From Lachnospiraceae bacterium G11 (GTDB lineage: Bacteria; Bacillota; Clostridia; Lachnospirales; Lachnospiraceae): a stretch of DNA of 64,000 nucleotides. The stretch's first letter is position 1; every line of letters starts with the position of its first letter. The stretch lies in NCBI GenBank assembly GCA_900103495.1, contig FMWZ01000007.1, positions 124,001-188,000 of the forward strand, read 5' to 3'. This document shows positions 49,491-58,440 of the stretch, piece after piece. A model generated the notes under the pieces. That model ran no database searches. It worked only from the letters and a program-made list of their open reading frames with translations, and had not been told where the DNA came from. A program made the position numbers and the translations under genes.

Positions 49491-50741
49491 TTATTCTTCT
49501 GTCCTTGTAAAAAGAGCCAAAACATCTTTTGATTTATCATTGTCATGATATGTAGCCACAAATCTTTCATTATCAATCCATGTGACGTTGGAAAGAAGTA
49601 AGTCTAATCCGGATTCTTCATAATCCATTATTACTGTACTTTCCTCTTCACCTATATTATAACCAAACAGTTTGTGATCTTTTTCAAAAAGAATGTCATA
49701 ATCTTCGCCACCGCGGAATATTTTCCAATAATTCTTAAGTTCTTCGGGCGCAGGAATCTGCTCACCGGTTTCCCTGTTTTCGTAAATATACTCATAGAAG
49801 GCAAATTCTTCATCCTCGTCGTTACGATTTAAGAAATAGAGTCTGTCATCTCTTCCCTTGATAAATTCCGGATTACCTTGTCTGAAGAATATATGGGAAT
49901 CCTTAAACATACCTCTGTCTCCGGAAAAAAGTTTAACGGCATAAACATCGCCAATTGATGAAACAAACATGGAACCGTCATTAACAACCTGGATTGTTGT
50001 ATGAACCTCATTCGGCTGTCTGCCTAATGTGATACTGTCAAATATGGGATTTTTAATCATTATATCGCCTTCAGGCGTCCACTTCACAATACTGTCTTTT
50101 TCTTCATGACCTGTTCCACCCTCTGCCCTGTAGTAATATCCGTCACATAAAAGCGCACAGAGGTTTCCTTCACTGTCAAATGTGCAATCGGAAATGCTTA
50201 AGATTGACACTTCATCATCGTCACCTTCGTAAAACAGGAAATTCTTAGTAGTCTGCTCGTCCGGGAATACTGCAAAGTATTCATCAAAATCTTCCTCTAT
50301 GACGGCAGGGTTAGTATTATTACCCTCATTTATCGGGATATACCAATAAGGAAGTGCCAGTTCCACAGATTCCTCGGTAAATTCATTTGTATCCGGGTCT
50401 ATTATGGCAATACGATAGTCGCTCTTTCCGGCGTCATAATCATATTTGTTATAGAAGACGTAAAGCTTCTCATCGATATAAGCCGTTGCTTTAATGAAAT
50501 CTCCAAGGTACCCAAAATCAAACTCCAGATCCGTAGCCGAATACTTTGTACTTCTCTGCTCATTAATTTCAGTGGTTTCTTCAGCCTCCGGAACCGTTTC
50601 CGCCTCGTCGTTTACGATTTCAACCGAATCGGCTGAAGGCTCTGTTTCGGAAGGCGCAGCAACTTCCGCTCCGCATGCGGAAAGGAAAAACAATGATGCC
50701 ACCAGCACCGATGACGCAATAAAACATACTAATTTCTTCAT
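49491..50741 (-). CDS. Stand-alone propeller-like lipoprotein, paralogous to the binding proteins at 51919 and 59323
   Basis: 416-residue lipoprotein. Lipobox LSAC (Cys23), an acidic Ser/Glu-rich linker to about residue 60, then repeated beta strands such as KATAYIDEKLYVFYNKYD, CTFDSEGNLCALL and DGSMFVSSIGDVYAVK, fitting a beta-propeller. The C-terminal part (RGGEDYDILFEKDHKLFGYN, then IDNERFVATYHD) aligns by eye with the end of the propeller-like region in the 836-residue binding protein (PGGQNYDLLLTFNQTELYTY, then LDDKTVVAAYSD), but the solute-binding domain is absent. It lies beyond the terminator of the importer operon, followed by thiN. Confidence 0.75.
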   Translation of the reverse strand: MKKLVCFIASSVLVASLFFLSACGAEVAAPSETEPSADSVEIVNDEAETVPEAEETTEINEQRSTKYSATDLEFDFGYLGDFIKATAYIDEKLYVFYNKYDYDAGKSDYRIAIIDPDTNEFTEESVELALPYWYIPINEGNNTNPAVIEEDFDEYFAVFPDEQTTKNFLFYEGDDDEVSILSISDCTFDSEGNLCALLCDGYYYRAEGGTGHEEKDSIVKWTPEGDIMIKNPIFDSITLGRQPNEVHTTIQVVNDGSMFVSSIGDVYAVKLFSGDRGMFKDSHIFFRQGNPEFIKGRDDRLYFLNRNDEDEEFAFYEYIYENRETGEQIPAPEELKNYWKIFRGGEDYDILFEKDHKLFGYNIGEEESTVIMDYEESGLDLLLSNVTWIDNERFVATYHDNDKSKDVLALFTRTEE

Positions 50742-50762
50742 ACCCTTATCCCTCGCTTAAAA

Positions 50763-50796
50763 ATATAAAAATAGCGGGTAGGCCAAGCCTACCCGC
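50763..50796 (-). terminator. Terminator at the end of the hybrid importer operon
   Basis: On the minus strand GCGGGTAGGC, TTG, GCCTACCCGC: a perfect 10-bp stem, followed by TATTTTTATATTTTT. It lies 8 bases past the TIGR00300 gene stop and 22 bases before the propeller-lipoprotein start, leaving no room for a full promoter, so partial read-through into that gene is likely. Confidence 0.9.
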
Positions 50797-50803
50797 GAAC
50801 TAA

Positions 50804-51892
50804 CTATAGACCCAAACCCTTGCTTACAGTGCAGATGAAGTCCTGTACATTTGTAACAATTCCCTTCGCTGAAAGACTTCCTCTGTCTGAAAGTTTGTTA
50901 ACCGTAAACTCGGAAATGTCAACGCAATAGAAATAAACCTGTCTGACTGTTCCGTCCTTCAAAACTCTGTATGAAGGAGTCATGTTTCCAGTTGCGATGG
51001 TGTGAAGCATTGTTGCCATACAAATAACCGTTGTGGCATCTCTGACCTGGTCTCTCATTCGATCCTGCGCAGTATAAACATTTCCAAACACAGGAGGAAG
51101 AGGTCCGTCATCTCTGATGGAGCCTGCCAGAACGTAAGGCACATTCTTCTTTTCAAGGTTGTAGATAATTCCGTTATCTATTTTTTCCTGTTTAATAAAC
51201 TCGGGGATACTTCCGTAGTATCTTACCCTGTTTAATGTATCCAAATGATTGTAATGGCCCATGGGCTGACTCTTCTGGGTGTAGATATCCTGTCCCAGTG
51301 CAGTCTTCATATAAGCGCCCTCAAGATCGTGGGTTGCAAGAGCATTTCCTGCAAGAACCGCATCTACGTAGCCGGCCTCAATAAGCTTTGAGAAAGCATT
51401 TCTGGCATCATGGTCAAAAGCAAATGCAGGTCCCATAACCCAGACAATCTTACCGTGCTCTCTGTCGTAGTTTAGGATGTCATAAAGTTCATCATAATCA
51501 ATTGAGAATGCAGTCTCTCTTGATCTGTTCTGTCTGAAGGCAAATACATCAGACTCTGATTTGGTCTCTCTGAATCCGGTTGAGTGCACATAGATGCCTT
51601 CGCTTCCGTCCTCAGTTCTTCCTTCTACAACAAGTTCACCCTCTTTAAGATTCCTGAACTCCTTAACAAGAATCTCACCCTTCTCATAAACTGCAACGCA
51701 GTCCATTCTGCTTTCTTTGGCAAGAAGCCACTCACCATTAACCTTAAAGTACTCAGGGAAAATACTGAGTGCATGGTAGTTCATGGGTGCAACTCCATCC
51801 TTGGGAGCGGGTGTCAATTTAGCATCCTTTGATGAATCAAAACAAGGGTCGCTAAAATCGGGTGGATAATACTTTCTTAATTCCAGGCTCAT
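50804..51892 (-). CDS. TIGR00300/LOR-SDH family protein (ornithine cyclodeaminase-like)
   Basis: 362-residue cytosolic protein. HGKIVWVMGPAFAFDHDARNAFSKLI, VDAVLAGNALATHDLEGAYM, YVLAGSIRDDGPLPPVFGNVYTAQ, ICMATMLHTIATGNMTPS and VDISEFTVNKLSDRGS are the conserved blocks of TIGR00300 proteins. That family includes the archaeal-type ornithine cyclodeaminase and the C-terminal part of cyanobacterial AgrE/ArgZ, so ornithine or another amino acid is a plausible substrate. It starts 26 bases after the second binding-protein gene and precedes the operon terminator, so it looks like the final gene of that operon. Confidence 0.82.
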   Translation of the reverse strand: MSLELRKYYPPDFSDPCFDSSKDAKLTPAPKDGVAPMNYHALSIFPEYFKVNGEWLLAKESRMDCVAVYEKGEILVKEFRNLKEGELVVEGRTEDGSEGIYVHSTGFRETKSESDVFAFRQNRSRETAFSIDYDELYDILNYDREHGKIVWVMGPAFAFDHDARNAFSKLIEAGYVDAVLAGNALATHDLEGAYMKTALGQDIYTQKSQPMGHYNHLDTLNRVRYYGSIPEFIKQEKIDNGIIYNLEKKNVPYVLAGSIRDDGPLPPVFGNVYTAQDRMRDQVRDATTVICMATMLHTIATGNMTPSYRVLKDGTVRQVYFYCVDISEFTVNKLSDRGSLSAKGIVTNVQDFICTVSKGLGL

Positions 51893-51918
51893 TACAAATA
51901 CAAGACCTCCGTGTAAAA

Positions 51919-54429
51919 CTAATTATTCTCGGAAAGATACATGCTTGCGCGGCTCTGGATAACCTCGCAAACATCAGCGGCACTCTTCTGTCCTGCATAG
52001 AATGCCTCAGTTTCTTCCGTGATAATTTTCACGATAGCCTCATCATATGCATTAGTCAAGGTGCAATTTTTGAAGAATTCAATTAATTCGTTAACTTTTT
52101 CCTGAGAAATGGGCTCAATTGCAATTTCCTGATCGTTAATGTAGTAGGAATCATCATAGTATTCCTTGCTGCCATCCTCGTTCTCCCAGTAAGGTCTCTC
52201 TGTTGATTCCTTACCCATCTTCTCAAGGGCAGAAATCTTTACAGGGAAGTTCCAGGAAGTTGATTCCTGATATTCATCTGAAAGGAAGTACTTAAGGTAT
52301 TCCCAGCATCCTTCCTTAGCAGCTGAAGCAGAGCTTATTGCATATCTCTCGTAGGCGTTAATTACTGCACCGTTACCCTCTTTAACAGGATATCCGATAA
52401 GGGTAATATCCTCGCCAAACTGCCCCTGTTCCGTTCTTGCATAGCTTCTGAAATCAGACAGATACATATTGGTCAAGGCCGCCTTGTTCTCTCTGAACGC
52501 ATTCTCCATGGTTCTCCAATAGTCATCATCGTCATAGTTGATTTCCTTGGGGAAGTACTTGGTTGTCATCTCAAGGAGATTTGCAAAGTCACCATCGTTG
52601 AAGTTACAGGTTCCCTTGTTGAAATCCACATAGTTTCCGATTGCGGAATAGAGGATGTTGTAAAGGAATGATGACTGTGTCTCTCCGTTTATAAGTGCGC
52701 AGTCTTCGGGAAGGGACTCGGCATATTTTACAAACTGTTCCATTGTCCAGCCGGGTTCTGTTCCCAGATCCTTTGTCTTGCCTGCAAGGGTCTGAATGGA
52801 GAAGTTGGGTACAACACAGTAAATCTTTCCCTCTTCTCCGAAGGCTTCGAAGACATTAATAAGATAATCATCCTTGTTAAAATCAGGATCATTCTCCATA
52901 TATGTATCAAGGTTCTCTATAAGTCCCTTGTTAATATAGCTGTCAAAAGGAACACTGGGGTTAACCACGATAATATCAGGCATGTTTCCTGAAATAATAT
53001 CGTTGTTAAGCTTTGTATAAACTATCTCAAAGTCGTCTGCTGTAGCAAACTGTGAGTAATCCTTAAACTGAATTCTGTACTTGTCGCTGTTTTTGTTAAA
53101 CTCGATAGCACGTTTCTTAACGTCGTTATCGATATAGATTCCACCGATAACGATTGCTGCCTTCTCAACCACATCCGCAGGATCTACCTTTGTAAGAATA
53201 CCCGCTCTGGGCGTCCAGTCCTCAAGGTCGCTGTAAGCGGCAACAACGGTCTTGTCATCAAGAAGGACTGCATTGTTGAATCCGCCACAGGCAACGTCAG
53301 AGTCAACCAGGTCAAGAAGTTCTACAGGCTCAGCATCACCAAAGTTATAGGTGTAAAGTTCAGTCTGGTTAAATGTGAGAAGCAGGTCATAGTTCTGACC
53401 TCCCGGTAATATGCTGTATCTGTAGAAAGACTCCGGAAGAGTAACCTCATTGCCGACTTTTCCTGCGTTAATATCTACCTCATAGCAGTTCTGCTTGGTA
53501 TAATCCTCGTTCCAAACAAGGATATAAGGCTTTGATCTTCCATAAATAATGCTGTAGTCCTGATATTCTGAAAGGTCAACTTCCTTTAAGGGAGAACCGT
53601 CCTCAGCACTGAAAGTCACAATTTTCTGATCTTCACCGATGACAATCTTACCGTCATCTGTCAAATTCACTCCACTGTTATAGTAGTAATCCGCATCTCC
53701 ATCCTTGGTGGAATCATAGGTGCAGGAACTCCACTTTACTGTTCCGCTTCTGTCCCAGCAATAGATGTAGGATTTGTTCTCGCTTACATACTCATCACCA
53801 TAAATCTCATGGTTATAGGTTACTGATGCGTAGAGATTTCCATCCTTGTCGAAGCTCCCTGAACCAATGCCTGCATAGGTATATTCACCTTCACCATCGA
53901 CATAGTCAACATCCCCTTCTAAAGGGAATACTTCAGTTGCAGACGCTCCTTCGGCCGAGACCTTCTCCTCAGCCTCAGCATCGTCCTCATCCTCAGCCTC
54001 AGTATCACCTTCAGCGGCATCTTCTGTTTCAGCGACTGCTTCCCCTTCTTCCTCGAATATGTGCATATCACCGCCGTCTGTAGACTGTGATATCTCATTC
54101 TCGAATCCTGTGAGGATTTCAGCCTCTGTAACCTCTTTGGTCTTTATGTTATAGGTAACAATTTTATTGATTTCGTTACCGGTATCTTCGCTCCAGGCGT
54201 GGGTCTGGAAAAATACCTCATCTCCGCTGGCGCTCATAGTGTTAACATATCCGTTTCCGAAATCAATATCAAACTCTTCAAGTTTAAATACATGTTCCTT
54301 GTCAAGTTTGGAAGCTACGGTCTTGCCGCCGCCTCCGATTCCACCCTTACCGCATCCGCATCCGGCCAATGCAAGGGTTCCCAGAACCATTACAGTTGCT
54401 ACGATTAAACTGACTATTCTTTTTTTCAT
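51919..54429 (-). CDS. Propeller/solute-binding fusion lipoprotein B
   Basis: 836-residue lipoprotein. Lipobox LAGC (Cys24) is followed by a beta-propeller-like region to about residue 430, interrupted by a Glu/Ala/Asp-rich stretch (EAVAETEDAAEGDTEAED) near 130-160. From about residue 440 a family-1 solute-binding domain runs to the end: IDNDVKKRAIEFNKNSDKYRI, NMPDIIVVNPSVPFDSYINKG, and WEYLKYFLSDEYQEST. The Pro-Asp-Ile segment of the ligand cleft is present. It is the second such protein in the operon (the first at 59323). Its start overlaps the MacB-domain gene by 4 bases. The ligand is unknown. Confidence 0.85.
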   Translation of the reverse strand: MKKRIVSLIVATVMVLGTLALAGCGCGKGGIGGGGKTVASKLDKEHVFKLEEFDIDFGNGYVNTMSASGDEVFFQTHAWSEDTGNEINKIVTYNIKTKEVTEAEILTGFENEISQSTDGGDMHIFEEEGEAVAETEDAAEGDTEAEDEDDAEAEEKVSAEGASATEVFPLEGDVDYVDGEGEYTYAGIGSGSFDKDGNLYASVTYNHEIYGDEYVSENKSYIYCWDRSGTVKWSSCTYDSTKDGDADYYYNSGVNLTDDGKIVIGEDQKIVTFSAEDGSPLKEVDLSEYQDYSIIYGRSKPYILVWNEDYTKQNCYEVDINAGKVGNEVTLPESFYRYSILPGGQNYDLLLTFNQTELYTYNFGDAEPVELLDLVDSDVACGGFNNAVLLDDKTVVAAYSDLEDWTPRAGILTKVDPADVVEKAAIVIGGIYIDNDVKKRAIEFNKNSDKYRIQFKDYSQFATADDFEIVYTKLNNDIISGNMPDIIVVNPSVPFDSYINKGLIENLDTYMENDPDFNKDDYLINVFEAFGEEGKIYCVVPNFSIQTLAGKTKDLGTEPGWTMEQFVKYAESLPEDCALINGETQSSFLYNILYSAIGNYVDFNKGTCNFNDGDFANLLEMTTKYFPKEINYDDDDYWRTMENAFRENKAALTNMYLSDFRSYARTEQGQFGEDITLIGYPVKEGNGAVINAYERYAISSASAAKEGCWEYLKYFLSDEYQESTSWNFPVKISALEKMGKESTERPYWENEDGSKEYYDDSYYINDQEIAIEPISQEKVNELIEFFKNCTLTNAYDEAIVKIITEETEAFYAGQKSAADVCEVIQSRASMYLSENN

Positions 54430-55544
54430 AATTCCTCGTCTCTCCTACCTAACTTCTGAAACCACTTTTTGATATCTTTACGATCTGTGTATCTTAGTTC
54501 CTCAATCTTATCTGAAAGCCTCTGCTTGTACTTATCCCAAGGAAGGCTTCTAAGCCACATAATAAGGAAAACAATGGCTACCACTGCCGCATACAGATAT
54601 AAAACAAGTCTTATCAAGAGGAACAAAGCCAGAATATCCTCATATCCTCTTGCCACATTTTCCCAATAGGGAAAAATAATGCCGTTCATGCTCATGGAAC
54701 GCTTTCCGAAGCCTCCGATAACCTTTAAGAGGCTTAAGAACTTAAATCTTGCGGCATTCTCAATCATGAAGTACTTGTTTTCCGTTCCCTTAAAGTTGTC
54801 GGTAAGCATCTTGTATCCGAAACCGTCAACCACATTGGGAAGGATAATCTCATAACTGTCAATGCCCTTCTCGGTAGCCTCCTCACCACCGGTCAGGGTA
54901 TTAAACATACTGTAAGAAATATACGCGGTAGGCACGTTATTTCCCGCAGCGTTATTTAACTTATTGTCAGGGCGATCATAAACACCCGTAACCATTAACG
55001 GAATGTCATTGACCCAAACCTGCCTGCCTGTAATATCATCAGAACCAAATAACTGCCATGCCAAATCCCTGTCAAGAAGGATATAGTCCTGCATCAGGCT
55101 TTCGCTTGAGAAATAACTGCCGTTAACAAGTTTAAGAGGATGAAACTGGAAAAAATCTCCGCCCACTCCGTAGGTCCTGGCGTTGGCCTTGCCTGCCTCT
55201 CCTACGTAATCAAGTTCTCCTCTTACGCTGTATGCGTCAATCCACTGTCTTGCATTTGCATTTTCGGACTCGCTGACAACAGATGCCTCTGTCAGCTTCT
55301 TCTCAATAGTATTTTGCAATTCACGAATGTTGTAGTAAGTGAATCCATAAGTACTGTCGAAGAAGATAGTTGCCTGAGTGCATTCTGAAATGTTGCCCCA
55401 GCGCTTCCACGCCATCTGCTCATCTAAAGAATTAATCTTTGAAGAACAGATTCCCTTTATGATAAAGGCAATCACCAGGGCCAAAATGGCAGTCCCGGCG
55501 ATTATTAGCCTCTTTAAACCAATTCTTCTAATAATACTTTTCAA
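54426..55544 (-). CDS. MacB-type extracellular domain protein without a transport domain
   Basis: 372-residue membrane protein. A membrane segment at about 12-30, a large outside domain with the MacB_PCD pattern (YGVGGDFFQFHPLKLVNGSYF, DYILLDRDLAWQLFGSDDITGRQVWVN, VTGVYDRPDN), one C-terminal membrane segment (about 308-333) and a basic cytoplasmic tail. FtsX permeases have three more segments and the ERxxEIGxxKA loop, none present here. It follows the HlyD-like gene by 16 bases and overlaps the next binding-protein gene by 4 bases. It may pair with the HlyD protein as an extracytoplasmic scaffold. Confidence 0.75.
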   Translation of the reverse strand: MKSIIRRIGLKRLIIAGTAILALVIAFIIKGICSSKINSLDEQMAWKRWGNISECTQATIFFDSTYGFTYYNIRELQNTIEKKLTEASVVSESENANARQWIDAYSVRGELDYVGEAGKANARTYGVGGDFFQFHPLKLVNGSYFSSESLMQDYILLDRDLAWQLFGSDDITGRQVWVNDIPLMVTGVYDRPDNKLNNAAGNNVPTAYISYSMFNTLTGGEEATEKGIDSYEIILPNVVDGFGYKMLTDNFKGTENKYFMIENAARFKFLSLLKVIGGFGKRSMSMNGIIFPYWENVARGYEDILALFLLIRLVLYLYAAVVAIVFLIMWLRSLPWDKYKQRLSDKIEELRYTDRKDIKKWFQKLGRRDEEL

Positions 55545-55560
55545 GGTAATCCCTTCCCGA

Positions 55561-57492
55561 CTAGTCTTGCAGTCTTACCTGTTTGCCTGCCTCCACCGGC
55601 TTGTTTGCTGCAGTAATTACATACTGCCAGCTGTCGATGGGTGCAGAAATTGCTGTAGAGGTATCATCCTCTGCCAAAACCTCTATATCTACTCTGCTTG
55701 CGTAATATCTGTTTCCGATAGGTGAACTCTTGGACTCAACAATAAGGATGAACTTACCGTTATTGTCAGATCTGATTGCACTGTTAGGAACAATCATGTC
55801 ATAGCCCTGAGACTTTGAACCCACAGAAATACTTAATTCCTGACCCGCTGAAACATCACCGCTTACATCAAACACCAGAAGTTTGCTCTTTCCCGGGTTT
55901 GCAGGGTCATTCTGAATCTTCTTAAGTTCTACTGTAATGTCGTTGTAATACCAGGAGTTCTGTACTTCGGCAATTGAACCTACACTTACTTTCTTAGCCT
56001 GCTCCGCAGTAACGGGAACGCTAAGTGTAAAGCCCTTGTTCTCAGGCTGAATTGTAACAACTGTTGCATTGGCCTCAGCCTTGCCGCCTGAAACAACATT
56101 TACATCAACGATGGTACCTGCAATGGGTGCATCGATGGTTGCGCCGATTGCATTATCAAGAAGCTTTTGAAGCTCTTCCTGCTTCTCTTTTAAAACTCTT
56201 GCGGTGCTGTTTAACTCAATCTCACCTGGGATGTCCTTTAAGAGCTGCTCTAAATCTGTCGAAGCTTTAGTTTTCTCATTCTCGAGCTGAGCAATCTTAT
56301 TCTCCAAATCCTTGCCTGACAAAGTTGCATTGGCCTTCATCTGAACCAGGTTGTCATAGTTTGACTTTGCATTATCATACTCAGACTTTGCGGAGTTGTA
56401 CGCACCCTGAGATGAGCTTGCTGCACCGAAGCTGTTGTAAGCTGCTGCAGCATCTGCGTAGAGCTTGTATGCTGCTTCGTAGGCGGCTTGCGCGGTATTA
56501 TATGAATCTACAAGTTCATGATAGCTACCCGCGGATGGTGTGCCTGTAGGAGTAGTCGCCGGTGTTCCATTAAGATTGTCAATTTCGCTTTTAATTGATG
56601 CGGCATCATGACCAGTTGGCATCGCCGCGTTGATTGAAGCATTTGCCGGATCGCTAAGCCAATCATCAAACAAGGTATCTGCAGTCGTAGAATCTGCAGT
56701 GTCAAGACTAACTCTTTTGTTATACGCGGTTTGGAGATTCGAGATAACATCGTATCTTTCATTCATAGAAACCTGCGCGTTATCTCTGGTAATCTTAGCC
56801 GCTTCCATAGCCCTGGCTGCATTATCCATAGCCGCTTTAGCTTCATTCGCATTGGCATAAGTCGTTGAAGGTGCAGTAACATTTGAACCTTCCATCTTAG
56901 CCTGTGCATTGCTCATTGCGGTCTGTGCGTTTGCAATCTTTGCATCAAGTGAAGCCTCATCATAGCTACCTGTAAGCTGCTGATTCTTAAGAGCAAGAAT
57001 CTGAGCATCAAGGTTCTCTACTCTTGCCTTCGCTGCCTTAATCTTCGCTCTGTATCCGTCGGTTGAATCTTCTTTCCCTGCCACGGCATCGTAGTAAACA
57101 AAGTCAGAGATACCCCCGTCAAGAAGCGCTTTCTTATACTCCACTTGAAGTGTTTCAAGCTCTTCTTTAGCCTTCTTTAATTCATCACTCTCTTTGTCCT
57201 GAAGGTGAATCATTACCTGGTCCTTCTCGACCTTGTCACCCTTCTTGACTTCAATGCTCTGAATATCTCTGGTTTCAGGAATCTGTACGTTATATAAATC
57301 AGCGGATTCTATCTTTCCGCTTCCTCTTACCTTCGCTGAAATCTGTCCACTGTTAATGTACTGAGCCGTAACAATGGGCAATGAATAATTCATAATGGTT
57401 TGTGAGAAGAAGGTGAGCACAAGCATTACCGAAAGGAAAATGATTGCCGCTGTTTTGACCCATTCTCTCTTGTTCTTAGTTTTCTCAGACAT
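55561..57492 (-). CDS. HlyD-like adaptor protein within the importer operon
   Basis: 643-residue adaptor. Membrane segment at about 14-33, first lipoyl half (ISAKVRGSGKIESADLYNVQ and KKGDKVEKDQVMIHLQD), a long Ala/Asn/Lys-rich coiled coil (about 100-430, with a Gly/Thr/Pro-rich break near 310), second lipoyl half (IDAPIAGTIVDVNVVSGGKAE) and beta domains to the end. The same architecture as the adaptor at 34966, but that one has an ATPase and FtsX permease beside it and this one has sugar-type permeases and a MacB domain. It starts 15 bases after the MalG-like permease gene. Confidence 0.9.
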   Translation of the reverse strand: MSEKTKNKREWVKTAAIIFLSVMLVLTFFSQTIMNYSLPIVTAQYINSGQISAKVRGSGKIESADLYNVQIPETRDIQSIEVKKGDKVEKDQVMIHLQDKESDELKKAKEELETLQVEYKKALLDGGISDFVYYDAVAGKEDSTDGYRAKIKAAKARVENLDAQILALKNQQLTGSYDEASLDAKIANAQTAMSNAQAKMEGSNVTAPSTTYANANEAKAAMDNAARAMEAAKITRDNAQVSMNERYDVISNLQTAYNKRVSLDTADSTTADTLFDDWLSDPANASINAAMPTGHDAASIKSEIDNLNGTPATTPTGTPSAGSYHELVDSYNTAQAAYEAAYKLYADAAAAYNSFGAASSSQGAYNSAKSEYDNAKSNYDNLVQMKANATLSGKDLENKIAQLENEKTKASTDLEQLLKDIPGEIELNSTARVLKEKQEELQKLLDNAIGATIDAPIAGTIVDVNVVSGGKAEANATVVTIQPENKGFTLSVPVTAEQAKKVSVGSIAEVQNSWYYNDITVELKKIQNDPANPGKSKLLVFDVSGDVSAGQELSISVGSKSQGYDMIVPNSAIRSDNNGKFILIVESKSSPIGNRYYASRVDIEVLAEDDTSTAISAPIDSWQYVITAANKPVEAGKQVRLQD

Positions 57493-57507
57493 TTCTTAAA
57501 TACCTCT

Positions 57508-58440
57508 CTACCCCTTAATACCACTCTGGAACGTAATACCTTCTACAAGGTAATCCTCTCCATAAAGGAAAATCAATAAACTTGGTATCATGTAAATTGT
57601 TGCCACCGCAAAGGCCAGTCCAATCTCTCCCGAGTTAATCTTCGAAAGGAATACCGACAAAGGATGCAGGGCTTCATCGCTTAACAGAATAATTGGCTGT
57701 TCAACCATATTCCAATAGTCTATAAAAATGAGAATTGCTACGGAGCAAAGGGCTCCCTTGCAAAGAGGTGCGCAGATTTTACTAAATATCTGCCACTCTC
57801 CCGCTCCGTCAATCTTGGCTGCTTCAATGAAGGAGGAGGGGATTTTTCTCATGTTTTTCGTAAGTAAATACACCGCAAAGGGTGAGAATATACCCGGGAG
57901 CCAGATGGCCCACCTGGTATCGATTATTCCTAACCAGTTGGATACCAGAAAGTTCGGTACAAGAGTAACCTGGTAAGGCATCAAAGTGAGGATAATATAA
58001 CCAAAGAATATTATCTCCCTTATCCTTCCCCTGTATCTGGTAAAACCGTAGGCCGCTAATAATGCCACAAACAGCTGGAATCCCACAATTGGAACAACAA
58101 GAATAACCGAGTTCCAAAACTTGAAAAGGTAATCCGGGCTCTTAAACAGAACCGTTAAGTACTGGCTTCCGCTGACCATGTCAGGGATGAACTTAAGATT
58201 GACCTTTTCGGATATAAACACCCTTCCGCCCTTCTCACTTCTGGCAAAAACAGAGCCATAGTTGGATGATATCTCACTGGCTCCCATGAAGGAGTTTGTG
58301 ACGGTAAGAATAATGGGTGTCAAAAACATGATTGCAAACATCGCCGCTATAATTACGCAGATGCTGATGTTTATTCCATGTATTATTTTTCTTCTTTTCT
58401 TTCTGGCTTTTAAAGGATCGTACTTAGAAGGAGTATTCAT
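57508..58440 (-). CDS. MalG-type sugar ABC permease
   Basis: 310-residue permease with six membrane segments. The EAA loop FIEAAKIDGAGEWQIFSKI is intact, so it should dock an ATPase. The long outside loop between segments 1 and 2 (about residues 45-105, with SKVNLKF- and SGSQYLTVLF-like parts) is larger than usual for MalG. No ATPase gene is adjacent; a shared MsmK/MsmX-type ATPase elsewhere is the usual solution in Firmicutes. Its start overlaps the first permease gene by 4 bases. Confidence 0.92.
   Translation of the reverse strand: MNTPSKYDPLKARKKRRKIIHGINISICVIIAAMFAIMFLTPIILTVTNSFMGASEISSNYGSVFARSEKGGRVFISEKVNLKFIPDMVSGSQYLTVLFKSPDYLFKFWNSVILVVPIVGFQLFVALLAAYGFTRYRGRIREIIFFGYIILTLMPYQVTLVPNFLVSNWLGIIDTRWAIWLPGIFSPFAVYLLTKNMRKIPSSFIEAAKIDGAGEWQIFSKICAPLCKGALCSVAILIFIDYWNMVEQPIILLSDEALHPLSVFLSKINSGEIGLAFAVATIYMIPSLLIFLYGEDYLVEGITFQSGIKG

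Noticed and set aside
53826-54083. Plus-strand frame rich in His, Arg and Pro inside the binding-protein gene
   Set aside because: It is the reverse reading of the Glu/Ala/Asp-rich linker of protein B.
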